In this document: positions 7,173 through 15,350 of the stretch, one piece after another
How positions within the stretch are numbered: position 1 is the first letter of the stretch
Layout: every line of letters begins with the position of its first letter
Source: a virus
Length of the DNA: 40,781 nt
Strand: one strand, 5' to 3'
IMG/VR virus record: IMGVR_UViG_3300033143_006887
Span: 1 to 40,781 of that record
Notes under the pieces: generated by a model
The model's database searches: none
What the model was told of the DNA's origin: nothing
What the model saw: the letters and a program-made list of their open reading frames with translations, nothing else
Made by a program: the position numbers and the translations under genes

Positions 7173-10100
7173 CTTCTAAACTCCATGAAAACGTTCTCTC
7201 AAATATATTCATATCAACATCGTCTCGATTTCCATCAAGACTAAGATCTTGATCTCTCGCGTTCAAGGTCCATTCTTTCACTATTGCTGTTATTATGCCA
7301 AGAGCTTCAACGCTAATTCCTTGACCATTTGCTAATAGTGCTGCTGTGCTTAGTATAACAGAAGCTGCTCCAGGCACAAGGCCAATCTGTTGACCATCTG
7401 CTTGAATCTGAGCTGTTCCAAGCGATACGACATAAACACCAGGCAGGACTTCAATAGCTTGACCACCAACTAATGCAACTGCGGTGCTCAACGCAACAGC
7501 TATAGCACCTGGAACAATCGTAATTGGAATACCATTAGCAACTATTGATGCAGTATTTAGAGCAGCCGAAACAGCACCTGGCACAATTGCAACTATTTGT
7601 CCATTGGCTGTTATTGTAGCAGTATCTAGTTCAATATTGTAGCCAATCGTAATATAAATGTTTTGACCACTAGCATTGACTAAGGCGGTTGAAAGTGTAA
7701 CATTTGCTGCACCAGGAACTACCGCTAAAGCCTGTCCAACTGCATTTGATAATGCTGTTGCAAGAGCAATTTCTACTGCACCTAATGTCAATCCAACTGC
7801 CTGTCCATTAGCTGTAATGCTTGCACTTTGAATTGATATTGCAACAGCACCAGGAATAATAGAAGCTGTTTGTCCACTGGCTATAAGCGCAGCTGTGTTA
7901 AGCGAAACTATAAGACCAATATCAATAGTTATCGTTTGTCCACTTGCAGTTGTTATAGCGGTTGTTAAACCTATAGACACTGCTCCGGGAACGATTCCAA
8001 CAATTTGTCCATTAGCATTAATTCCAGCAGTAGCAAGAGCTGTGCTAACTGATCCCGGTATAACAGTTGTTGGTTGTCCAGTAGCATTTGTTATGGCTGT
8101 TGCTAAAGTAGTTGCTACTGCTCCAGGTGAAATTGTTAATGCTTGTCCAACTGCAACTAATGCGGCAGTATTAAGATCAATCTGAACTACTCCGCCACCA
8201 GGATCGATCGTGATTACTTGGCCAGTAGCAGTTGCGATCGCTGTTGCAAGAGCGATAGAAACAGATCCCGGAACTACATTGATAGTCTGTCCAGAAGCAA
8301 TTAGATTTGCAGTATTCAACTCTTTACTAACTGCCCCAGGCACTATTCCCAAAATCTGCCCAGTTGCCGTCAATCCAGCCGTAGCTAATAGTTTGCTTAC
8401 TGCGCCCATTGTAAGCCCAGCCACTTGTCCTTCAGCAATCAAGTTCGCTGTAGCTAAAAGCTTACTTACCGCTCCTGGCACTATCCCTAACACCTGACCT
8501 CCTGCCGTCAATGAGGCAGTAGCCAATAGCTTACTTACCGCGCCCATCGTAAAGCCAATTGCTTGTCCTCCGGCTATTAGTCCAGCGGTATCTAGGGTGA
8601 CATTAATTCCACCGCCTGCGCCAGGGTCTACCGCAATAGTTATGCCTGCCGCTGTCAAAAGCGCAGTAGCAAGACTCATGCTCTGATCAGGAGGGCCGAT
8701 CTCATCCCCGGTGTCATTGATTATTAGATCATCAATATACAAACTTCCTGATGTCCCAACATCATGATCTATAATTACCCCTACTTTTATCTCTTTGACC
8801 GTTCTAAAGAAATTATAGTTTGCAATACTAGACCTGGTTTCCTGGTGAACCCCATTAATCCACATTGTCGAGTAACCATCTTCCCCTCCATCATACGTTT
8901 CCCGCGCATAAAGACACTCGATATAATTTGGTCCGTCTAAAAGATTATGATTGGCCGCCGCGTGTACTTGGTCTACATCGTCCCACATGGCATTATTAAC
9001 CTGATAGGCCCCAGCGCCATCAGACCATCTAAACCGATTTTGCGTAAAGTCGGTTTGTGAATTCCACGTGCCATCCGCTTCGATGTGAACCAGATGAAAA
9101 GCATCGACAAGACCCATTGTCAGACCGCTAGGGTCAAAGTAGAAACGAAAACGAATATAATTAGTGCCTATTGTAAAAGATTTTAAACAATATTCCGGTG
9201 TTCCAAAAACAGCATCAAGCTCAAGGCCGTAATGCCCGGTCATCCTTGCGGCGGTATTTACGACCGGAGTACTGAATAACGTGTCCCACTCGTCGGTTGT
9301 ACCATCTTCATGATTAATATCTACGACTATACCGACCGATGCACCATCGTCTATCGTTATAACTTGTCCACCAGCAGTAAGTAAAGCAGTAGCAAGAGCT
9401 ATTGAAACCGATCCAGTAACTACGTCAAGCGTTTGACCCGATGCGGCTAGGGATGCAACAGCAAGACTCATGCTCTGATCAGGAGGGCCGATCTCGATTC
9501 CGGTGTCGTTGATTAGTAAGTCATCAACGTAAATAGTTCCTGATGTTCCGGCGTCAACTCCTTCTACCGCTCCTAGTTGTACCTTGTCTATAGTTCTAAA
9601 GATGTTGTAGTTCTCTATTGTGGATCTTGCGTCTTTGTAAACCCCATCAAGGTAAGCGGTCATTGTTCCATCGGCCGCGCCTTCATATGACTCTCTAACA
9701 TAAACAACTTCAACGTATTTGGGGGCATCCGAGGTGACAACGTGAAAACCGTTACTAAGTCCATTATCTTGATAGTATTGAACAGTAAAAGCATACGATC
9801 CGCTTTCGTACCGCAAACGTATATAACCAAACGCCGTCCTTCCTGCATACGACCCGTCAAGGGCAAGCATTAAAACCGTGAAGGTATCTAAGTTGACCAT
9901 AGTGAGGGTGTGCGGGTCGATATAAACTCTATACCTGATAGTGTTGCTTGAATGGGAAAAGTCAATTTCCCCATAATGGGCTTGAGCTGAGGATGCAATA
10001 CACTCCATCCCATAATGCCCCGTCATTCTTGAAGCTGTATTAACTGAGGGCGTTCCTACTACAGAATCATAATCAGCGGTAGTTCCTTCTTCATGATCTA

Positions 10101-10794
10101 CGTCTACGAGTATTCCTTTCTGAGATTCTAGGAAAATACTTTGCCGTGCCGCTGTTAGGGTAGCAGTTGAAAGATCAACATTGGTCGGGGCTACACCACC
10201 AGGATCAACTGCAATAACCTGACCGGATGCAGTCAGAGAAGCGGTAGCAAGATCAACATTAATCGGTGCGGCGGCTTCATTGACTATGATTAGCGGGTGG
10301 TCGGTGTACGAGGCTATCGCCGCTGAACCCTCGTAAATCCTTAGCTCGATAGTATCTTCATCATCTACCTGAGCGGAGTCAATCGTAAGGCAAATCTCCA
10401 TCTCAAAGTAATCGTCAATCGACCCTGAGTTATTGGCGGTCGCAGACGATTCCAACATTCCGTTGTTATTGGTTACAAACGAGCCGCCACTTCCCCCTGT
10501 AAGCCTTGAAACGCAATCTTCCCCGTTGGCAAAATGATCCGATAATGAATACTGAACAGGAGTAGCATTCGTTACTACCGCATACGTTCCTGAGTTATGC
10601 GAATAATAAACCTGAAAGTTGTCTGTAGTCCAAGCCTTAGAGTTACCTTCATCAATGAGAAAACGAACACGAAAGTTGGTATCAACATCAATCGTGCTGT
10701 CGTCACCTTGTATCTCTTTCCAAGTGGCGGTTATTTCCGTTCCATCATCATTACGGATTCTAAACGATACTTGGGTAAATGAGGGTTGTGCCAT
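7159..10794 (-). CDS. Large repeat-rich virion protein: about 24 short repeats and two LamG-like domains
   Basis: 1,211 residues. The N-terminal ~170 residues form one beta-rich domain. Two paralogous ~210-residue domains follow (about 225-435 and 480-695). Both run from VNTA(S/A)RMTGHYG to IYVDDL or LYIDDL and end INDTG-EIGPPDQ, resembling concanavalin/LamG jelly rolls. Around and after them are about 24 copies of a 22-23 residue unit with the pattern L-x-T-A-x-L-x-A-x-G-Q-x-I-x-V-x-P-G-A-V. A short unique C-terminus (EWTLNARDQDLSLDGNRDD) ends the protein. It is probably a fibre or surface adhesin: the repeats as a stalk, the jelly rolls binding glycan. GC content is clearly higher across the N-terminal and domain-coding half than across the C-terminal repeats. 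Confidence 0.7.
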   Translation of the reverse strand: MAQPSFTQVSFRIRNDDGTEITATWKEIQGDDSTIDVDTNFRVRFLIDEGNSKAWTTDNFQVYYSHNSGTYAVVTNATPVQYSLSDHFANGEDCVSRLTGGSGGSFVTNNNGMLESSATANNSGSIDDYFEMEICLTIDSAQVDDEDTIELRIYEGSAAIASYTDHPLIIVNEAAAPINVDLATASLTASGQVIAVDPGGVAPTNVDLSTATLTAARQSIFLESQKGILVDVDHEEGTTADYDSVVGTPSVNTASRMTGHYGMECIASSAQAHYGEIDFSHSSNTIRYRVYIDPHTLTMVNLDTFTVLMLALDGSYAGRTAFGYIRLRYESGSYAFTVQYYQDNGLSNGFHVVTSDAPKYVEVVYVRESYEGAADGTMTAYLDGVYKDARSTIENYNIFRTIDKVQLGAVEGVDAGTSGTIYVDDLLINDTGIEIGPPDQSMSLAVASLAASGQTLDVVTGSVSIALATALLTAGGQVITIDDGASVGIVVDINHEDGTTDEWDTLFSTPVVNTAARMTGHYGLELDAVFGTPEYCLKSFTIGTNYIRFRFYFDPSGLTMGLVDAFHLVHIEADGTWNSQTDFTQNRFRWSDGAGAYQVNNAMWDDVDQVHAAANHNLLDGPNYIECLYARETYDGGEDGYSTMWINGVHQETRSSIANYNFFRTVKEIKVGVIIDHDVGTSGSLYIDDLIINDTGDEIGPPDQSMSLATALLTAAGITIAVDPGAGGGINVTLDTAGLIAGGQAIGFTMGAVSKLLATASLTAGGQVLGIVPGAVSKLLATANLIAEGQVAGLTMGAVSKLLATAGLTATGQILGIVPGAVSKELNTANLIASGQTINVVPGSVSIALATAIATATGQVITIDPGGGVVQIDLNTAALVAVGQALTISPGAVATTLATAITNATGQPTTVIPGSVSTALATAGINANGQIVGIVPGAVSIGLTTAITTASGQTITIDIGLIVSLNTAALIASGQTASIIPGAVAISIQSASITANGQAVGLTLGAVEIALATALSNAVGQALAVVPGAANVTLSTALVNASGQNIYITIGYNIELDTATITANGQIVAIVPGAVSAALNTASIVANGIPITIVPGAIAVALSTAVALVGGQAIEVLPGVYVVSLGTAQIQADGQQIGLVPGAASVILSTAALLANGQGISVEALGIITAIVKEWTLNARDQDLSLDGNRDDVDMNIFERTFSWSLEDDDR

Positions 10795-11136
10795 CTATGG
10801 CGTTCTCCGTTCGTTTCTTCCGTAGGCTGTTCGTTTTGGAAAGCCTGGATCTTCGTTAGCGAGCTTCATAATCTTTTGCCATTGAGCTTCGTGGACCATT
10901 ACACCGAACAGGACTCGCCTGGGACCATCTTCTTGTAAATATTGGATCATGCCGATCATATCCGTACCATTCCAACTTGACCCGTTCCAAATATAATAAT
11001 CATCACCAGCCACCACCCGGCGGCCGTGTAGATCATCGACCTGGACAATGGCCACAACGAAAGGGACCGGGGTTGTAAATGGATCGCCGCTGCCATGGGT
11101 TGTGCCATCAGAATAATAAATCTTGAAGCTTGACAT
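10795..11136 (-). CDS. Unknown protein upstream of the repeat gene (113 aa)
   Basis: Starts MSSFKIYYSDGTTHGSGDPF. A YYIWNGSSWNGTDMIG turn-rich section is followed by GPRRVLFGVMVHEAQWQKI, and the end is basic (KRTAYGRNERRTP). The ATG overlaps the preceding stop (TAATG) and the TAG is directly followed by the ATG of the repeat protein. It shares the higher GC content of the segment 8.6-11.35 kb. No family recognised; it travels with the fibre gene and may be part of the same cassette. Confidence 0.6.
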   Translation of the reverse strand: MSSFKIYYSDGTTHGSGDPFTTPVPFVVAIVQVDDLHGRRVVAGDDYYIWNGSSWNGTDMIGMIQYLQEDGPRRVLFGVMVHEAQWQKIMKLANEDPGFPKRTAYGRNERRTP

Positions 11137-11351
11137 TATTCAGTTAGCGGATCGTCGAAAGTATAAGTATCTTCGAGCAGTTGTTTCCGCTGATACTCGC
11201 CACATAATAGTTGTAGCTTTTGCCCAAACATACCTTCAATCCATTCTATAATTTGCTCGTCGGCCAAAGTGTCATTGCCTAACCGATCTTTTACCATAGC
11301 TCGAATAACGGGAAGTTTACTTGTTGGAACCGTTACAGTTAATTCAGCCAT
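11136..11351 (-). CDS. Small acidic protein (71 aa)
   Basis: Starts MAELTVTVPTSKLPVIR with GGAG eight bases upstream. It appears mostly helical after the first strand (DEQIIEWIEGMFGQKLQLL) and ends with acidic residues. The beginning (a short beta strand of Val/Thr, then a helix) resembles small phage proteins that sit beside fibre or decoration genes. It is the first gene after a 98-bp AT-rich spacer, and its base composition matches the two genes that follow it rather than those before. Confidence 0.55.
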   Translation of the reverse strand: MAELTVTVPTSKLPVIRAMVKDRLGNDTLADEQIIEWIEGMFGQKLQLLCGEYQRKQLLEDTYTFDDPLTE

Positions 11352-11448
11352 TATCTAACTCCATTTTACACATTGCTAATTGATAACCAGTTACATTAAT
11401 ATATTAAAAATACAAAAATAAAAAAGCAATTAATGCATTACAAACAAT

Positions 11449-12198
11449 TTATATTATCCTAAGCATAAGATTTCCAATACGAAAAGCGCTTGCGGTACTT
11501 GTATGTATTTCCCAAATAATACCTTCACTTTCTGCACCAGCAATTGTCGTAGTCAAATTACTAATTTTCCAAGCTCCCTCTTCATCGGTTCTTGCTTGAA
11601 TTTCTGTTACGTGACTTGCATTCATAGAAGCAATTTCAGTTGGTGGAGTTGGAGTAGACCCTAAATTATAAGTCCAGCCAATAGTTTTATGATAACGCAA
11701 TGTAACATCTATGGTCGCATCATTTGCACCACCAAGCCATGTAGCTTCTAATCCGCGTAAACTAAAATTGTTATTATTATTGTCCCAATATTTACAAAGT
11801 CCATAATTGCAATTTTTTGCAGTTCCAGCAGTTGTTTCTATTGATACTTGTCCAATCCATTTTTTTGTTGTTTCGTAATATGTATCAGCTACAGTAGTGT
11901 CTGGAATTGTAATAACTTCTGTATCAGATGTTGCTCTTGTTCCAAGATCATTTATAGAAGTTCCAGTTATCGTTATTGTTATCTCGTCAACTGCAGTTTC
12001 GCCCAAAACAACAAAAAAATGTGCAGCGTAAGAAGCATTTGCCGTACCATGCGTTGTTGATGGATTAAAATCATCATTCGATGCTGCAAAATCGTAAAAT
12101 CCACCAATATAAAAATCAGTACCACCACCAGATGGAGAGGCGAATCCCCAAGATTTCTCTGATGCAGAAGCTTGTTCATAGTTTACAAGACCAGTCAT
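11449..12198 (-). CDS. Virion surface protein with beta-sandwich character (249 aa)
   Basis: Begins MTGLVNYEQASASEKSWGF with GGAGG upstream. It is rich in Thr, Ser, Asn and Gly and contains DEITITITGTSINDLG, EGAWKISNLTTTI and a final strand FRIGNLMLRII. The layout fits a single large beta-sandwich domain. It lies two bases before the following gene of similar composition. Likely a head or tail surface protein; the family is not recognised. Confidence 0.6.
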   Translation of the reverse strand: MTGLVNYEQASASEKSWGFASPSGGGTDFYIGGFYDFAASNDDFNPSTTHGTANASYAAHFFVVLGETAVDEITITITGTSINDLGTRATSDTEVITIPDTTVADTYYETTKKWIGQVSIETTAGTAKNCNYGLCKYWDNNNNNFSLRGLEATWLGGANDATIDVTLRYHKTIGWTYNLGSTPTPPTEIASMNASHVTEIQARTDEEGAWKISNLTTTIAGAESEGIIWEIHTSTASAFRIGNLMLRII

Positions 12199-12199
12199 A

Positions 12200-12586
12200 T
12201 TAAGCCTCCGTCAGCGTATAATAAACTTCAGTCGTTCCAGTAGGGGTTCCACCTGTCGCTTGTTCTGTAACTTTTAAATAACCAACAGTTTCAATATCAA
12301 AAGATATATAAGCGTTTATACTTGTTGACATATCATAACTGTTTTGTGTAACTGTTCTGGATCCAGCAGCAGCTGACCACGCCTGTTCTTGAAACTCATC
12401 ACCGCCAGTGGTATGCAAAAAATAAGCCTTGATTGTGTTTTTAGTCTCATCACCGTTGCCATATTTTATCCACAATGTTACGCGCTCGCCACTTTTTACT
12501 TTTATTTCGTTTCCAAGTTGTGTTTCCAAAGCGGTCGTAACAGCACCTACCTTAAGCAACTCTGTATATGTTATTGTGTAACCCAT
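12200..12586 (-). CDS. Virion protein of unknown function (128 aa)
   Basis: Starts MGYTITYTELLKVGAV with AAAGGAG upstream. All-beta appearance with KSGERVTLWIKYGNGDE and a final strand EVYYTLTEA, as in small capsid decoration or tail accessory proteins. It stands between a Lys/Ala/Pro-rich protein and the 249-residue surface protein. No named family is apparent. Confidence 0.55.
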   Translation of the reverse strand: MGYTITYTELLKVGAVTTALETQLGNEIKVKSGERVTLWIKYGNGDETKNTIKAYFLHTTGGDEFQEQAWSAAAGSRTVTQNSYDMSTSINAYISFDIETVGYLKVTEQATGGTPTGTTEVYYTLTEA

Positions 12587-12589
12587 AGG

Positions 12590-12961
12590 TTACTCCTTTT
12601 TTGATGGTGTTGGCTTATTAGCAGGTTTTGGTTTTCGTACTGGATCTGGCAACTCAATTGGGTCAGGTTTTCGTACTGGATCTGGCAACTCAATTGGTTC
12701 GGGAACCTTTTCGAGTTTTGATGCTTTTTTAGCTTTGGCTGCTGCTTTTTTAGTTGCCATTTTTTTAGCTGCTGCTTTTCTAGCTTTTTCTTCGACAGCA
12801 GTTTCTTTCAGTTTAATAACTTCAATTTCTAAATATGGATTGCGTTTTGCTTCAGCTTCTGCCCATTTTGGAACATCAATAAACTCAACTACATTAAATT
12901 GAATTCCGCCACACGCAGTAATAGCTTTGTGACGTATGTCGTCTTTTACTTTTGCTTTCAT
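12590..12961 (-). CDS. Head-associated protein with Lys/Ala helix and tandem Pro-rich repeat (123 aa)
   Basis: The ATG at 12961 is chosen because TAGGAGC lies just upstream; a longer reading would start inside a hairpin. The first 55 residues form a small domain containing HKAITACGGIQFNVVEF. A Lys/Ala coil (EEKARKAAAKKMATKKAA) follows. The C-terminus has two perfect copies of IELPDPVRKP, encoded by a tandem 33-bp DNA repeat at about 12632-12704. A small folded head domain with a charged, disordered tail fits a capsid-interacting protein. The function is not known. Confidence 0.6.
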   Translation of the reverse strand: MKAKVKDDIRHKAITACGGIQFNVVEFIDVPKWAEAEAKRNPYLEIEVIKLKETAVEEKARKAAAKKMATKKAAAKAKKASKLEKVPEPIELPDPVRKPDPIELPDPVRKPKPANKPTPSKKE

Positions 12962-12977
12962 ATTAGCTCCTAGCAAA

Positions 12978-13005
12978 ATATGAGGGGCTATAACACCCCT
13001 CATAT
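12978..13005 (-). terminator. Intergenic hairpin, terminator-like
   Basis: Perfect 10-bp stem ATATGAGGGG / CCCCTCATAT with an 8-nt loop, followed on the minus strand by a short T run. It lies just after the 262-residue virion gene and before the next ribosome binding site. It may act as a partial terminator or as a 3' end protecting the abundant upstream message. Confidence 0.6.
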
Positions 13006-13017
13006 ATTTTTATTAAG

Positions 13018-13806
13018 TTATCTATTTTGCTGAATCTTGATATAATCAATCGTAGCGATACATTGATTTGCAGAACGATTGGCGATAACAATCACAGGTG
13101 TCAATGCTGTAGTAATTGTAACTGCATCTGCAACAGCTGCACCAATAGCAGTTCCGTTAATAAAGCCTTGAACCGCCCCGGCAGCACTAACTTCAACTCG
13201 AACAGTAACTACTGTGCCATCCGAAGGAGCAGAGCCAGAATAAACAGGGGTCGTATCTGTAGCATTTTTGACACCACCATGGAACCACTCTTTGGTCGTC
13301 CCATCGAAGTCGTAACCAACACCAACAGCATCAGTCGCATCACTGTCAATTGCTGTAGTAACAAGAAAAATTGGTAATTCAACAGTAGTGCTCACAACGT
13401 CGGTAAAGCCAACAAACAAAGCTACACCATTAGTAACATCATCAACAGAAAATCTAGCTTCTATCATCAAACCACCTTGGTTAGCTTTATAACCAAGATT
13501 AATTCCAGTTAAAGACGAAGCATTGGCAGCATGGTTACCGTCATCTGATGCAGACGTAAGAGTAACTTCACCATTCAGAGAATTAGTCACTGTAGTAGCA
13601 ACCTCATTGCCCGTACCACCTCCGGCTGTTGTTGACCAAAGATCAGCAGGACCAGCATCACCAATTGCCCATGTTCCAATAAAATCTTCGTAAATCGTAG
13701 CTTTTGTACCAAAATCTAAATCATTTAATTCAGCTGGGGTAGAAGTGACTTCAACACCGTCAATAGTTAACCCAGTAAGTTCAGTAGTATCATTTCCTAA
13801 TGACAT
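13018..13806 (-). CDS. Capsid-associated surface protein, lectin-like fold (262 aa)
   Basis: N-terminus LTGLTIDGVEVTSTPAELND is a motif seen in phage capsid-associated proteins. It is followed by one large beta domain (YEDFIGTWAIGD to the terminal TIDYIKIQQNR) with the strand pattern of a concanavalin-like jelly roll. It is encoded directly after the major capsid gene and is bracketed by two strong hairpins. A head fibre or decoration role is likely by position. The start has a weak AAAAGGAA site. Confidence 0.6.
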   Translation of the reverse strand: MSLGNDTTELTGLTIDGVEVTSTPAELNDLDFGTKATIYEDFIGTWAIGDAGPADLWSTTAGGGTGNEVATTVTNSLNGEVTLTSASDDGNHAANASSLTGINLGYKANQGGLMIEARFSVDDVTNGVALFVGFTDVVSTTVELPIFLVTTAIDSDATDAVGVGYDFDGTTKEWFHGGVKNATDTTPVYSGSAPSDGTVVTVRVEVSAAGAVQGFINGTAIGAAVADAVTITTALTPVIVIANRSANQCIATIDYIKIQQNR

Positions 13807-13824
13807 AATTCACTTTTCCTTTTG

Positions 13825-13854
13825 TATGCCGGGACAATAAATTGCCCCGGCATA
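13825..13854 (-). other. Strong hairpin between major capsid gene and next gene
   Basis: A 14-bp stem, TATGCCGGGGCAAT pairing with ATTGTCCCGGCATA with one G-U pair and a 2-nt loop. No T run follows, so it is more likely a processing or stability element, or a weak terminator, than a full terminator. Confidence 0.6.
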
Positions 13855-13865
13855 TTATAAAGTTC

Positions 13866-14834
13866 TTAGGTATTACCCATTGCGGCCAAACGCCAATCAC
13901 CATAAAATACGTTATAACGAGCATGCCACTTGAAGTAGCGAATACCACTTCCTTGTGTTTCGTCATCCCAAATTATTAGTTCGGGATTTTTACGTGTTTG
14001 TAGGTAAATTGGTTTTTGTGGTAAATTAGGATCTATCAAGAACCAAGCTGTAGAATCCACCCATCCACCAGGAGCCACAAGCATACGAACCGAACCAGCG
14101 TAAGGGTTCATTTCGCGATTTGCGGTATCATATGCATCACGGTTTTGGGCAATTTGTGCGGCGGTGCGTTCGAGATCTGGTGGAACAATCAGCAAATTGT
14201 GATTGAATCCAACAGATTGTCCACGGCTATCCAAGAATTTTGAAGACGCGACTTTTACAGTTTCGAAATTATCGAGACTTAAAGTCAGACCATATTCATT
14301 ATCTTGAGCTGTTTGGTACTCGGCACCAGGATCGGTATGAGAAGCATCAAAAAACGATTGGCTATCATATCCTTTCCCATAAGTGTTGCCGTCGCCGGCA
14401 TTTAGAGCGGAAAAAGCTTGATGATCTTTATGTCGTTCAAAGTTCACCGCAGCTCCACGAGCCCAAGACTCTAAATCTCCAGCTTTATCATCATCAATAG
14501 CATTGTGATAAAGACCTACAGAAATTTCCCAGTCAAGGTTGTACACAACTACTGAGCGTTCCTCACCACCAACGATAGTGATAGAACGACCTTCATTGAT
14601 ACTACCCACTTGAACAGAATCTGCACGACCACTTGTTCCAGCATCGCCTTGGGTTCCAGCATTCTGGATTGGCCAAGGTAAATTCCCCATGTCTGCATAA
14701 GTTTCAAATGCCGCGTCGCTAGACACATCACTTGAAAACGCTGCTCGCATTGGAGAATAAGATTTATTTCCCATCAAAAAGCCGGTTCGCACCTGACGTT
14801 CAAGATGGGCAGCAATATCTTTTCTACTAATCAT
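13866..14834 (-). CDS. Major capsid protein (Mu gpT-like)
   Basis: 322 residues. The C-terminal block W-F-L-I-D-P-N, KPIYLQTRKNPELI, then FKWHARYNVFYGDWRLAAMG matches the end of Mu-type major head subunits, where a 'Y-x-V-x-Y-G-x-W-R' segment is typical. A HK97-fold-like order (helix, E-loop, P-domain) is plausible. GGAGGTC precedes the ATG. It follows the decoration protein gene and the protease/scaffold gene, the normal head assembly order. This would be the main shell protein. Confidence 0.85.
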   Translation of the reverse strand: MISRKDIAAHLERQVRTGFLMGNKSYSPMRAAFSSDVSSDAAFETYADMGNLPWPIQNAGTQGDAGTSGRADSVQVGSINEGRSITIVGGEERSVVVYNLDWEISVGLYHNAIDDDKAGDLESWARGAAVNFERHKDHQAFSALNAGDGNTYGKGYDSQSFFDASHTDPGAEYQTAQDNEYGLTLSLDNFETVKVASSKFLDSRGQSVGFNHNLLIVPPDLERTAAQIAQNRDAYDTANREMNPYAGSVRMLVAPGGWVDSTAWFLIDPNLPQKPIYLQTRKNPELIIWDDETQGSGIRYFKWHARYNVFYGDWRLAAMGNT

Positions 14835-14852
14835 TATTGACCTCCATCAATT

Positions 14853-15350
14853 TTAGGTAGCGACGTTAGCGCGACCACATGCGTGGGAAATGTCAACCCA
14901 AACATAAGTTGCGTCACGGCCTACAATAGTACCAATCCAAAAATTATTAGTACTTGTTGTAGAGATTGTGGTATCGTCACTTGCATAAGCAGGTGCGCCA
15001 AGATCTGTAATTGCAATAGATCCAACAGCGAATCCCCAAATACCATTTACGGCTACAGTTACTTCAACACTACCATCGGCAGTATCAGAAGCTTCTACTT
15101 TTTGTTTTTCAAGAGCAATACCACCAATCAAATCGCCGGTAGCAGAAGCTGTTGAACCACCAGAAGGAGCAGCTCTAAAATAACCATCAGTGTCACTTAC
15201 ATCACAAATGACAACCGAACCTTTATATACGGTGTGCGCAGCTGATCCACCGGCAAAGTTAGTATATCCAGCCAGTCCCAAGAGACGGGTTGAAATACCA
15301 CCAGCAGGCATACGAACAGGTCGCGCTTTATTTGCAGTTAGAACGGCCAT
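14853..15350 (-). CDS. Head decoration protein
   Basis: 165 residues beginning MAVLTANKARPVRMP, Ala/Thr/Gly-rich and all beta. The pattern (short basic N-terminal arm, GSVVICDVSDTDGYF, IGGIALEKQKVEASD, WIGTIVGRDATYVWVDIS) is typical of the small beta proteins that lie between protease/scaffold and capsid genes in Mu-type head modules. A very strong ribosome binding site, AAGGAGGT, fits high expression. It probably binds the outside of the shell. Confidence 0.7.
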   Translation of the reverse strand: MAVLTANKARPVRMPAGGISTRLLGLAGYTNFAGGSAAHTVYKGSVVICDVSDTDGYFRAAPSGGSTASATGDLIGGIALEKQKVEASDTADGSVEVTVAVNGIWGFAVGSIAITDLGAPAYASDDTTISTTSTNNFWIGTIVGRDATYVWVDISHACGRANVAT

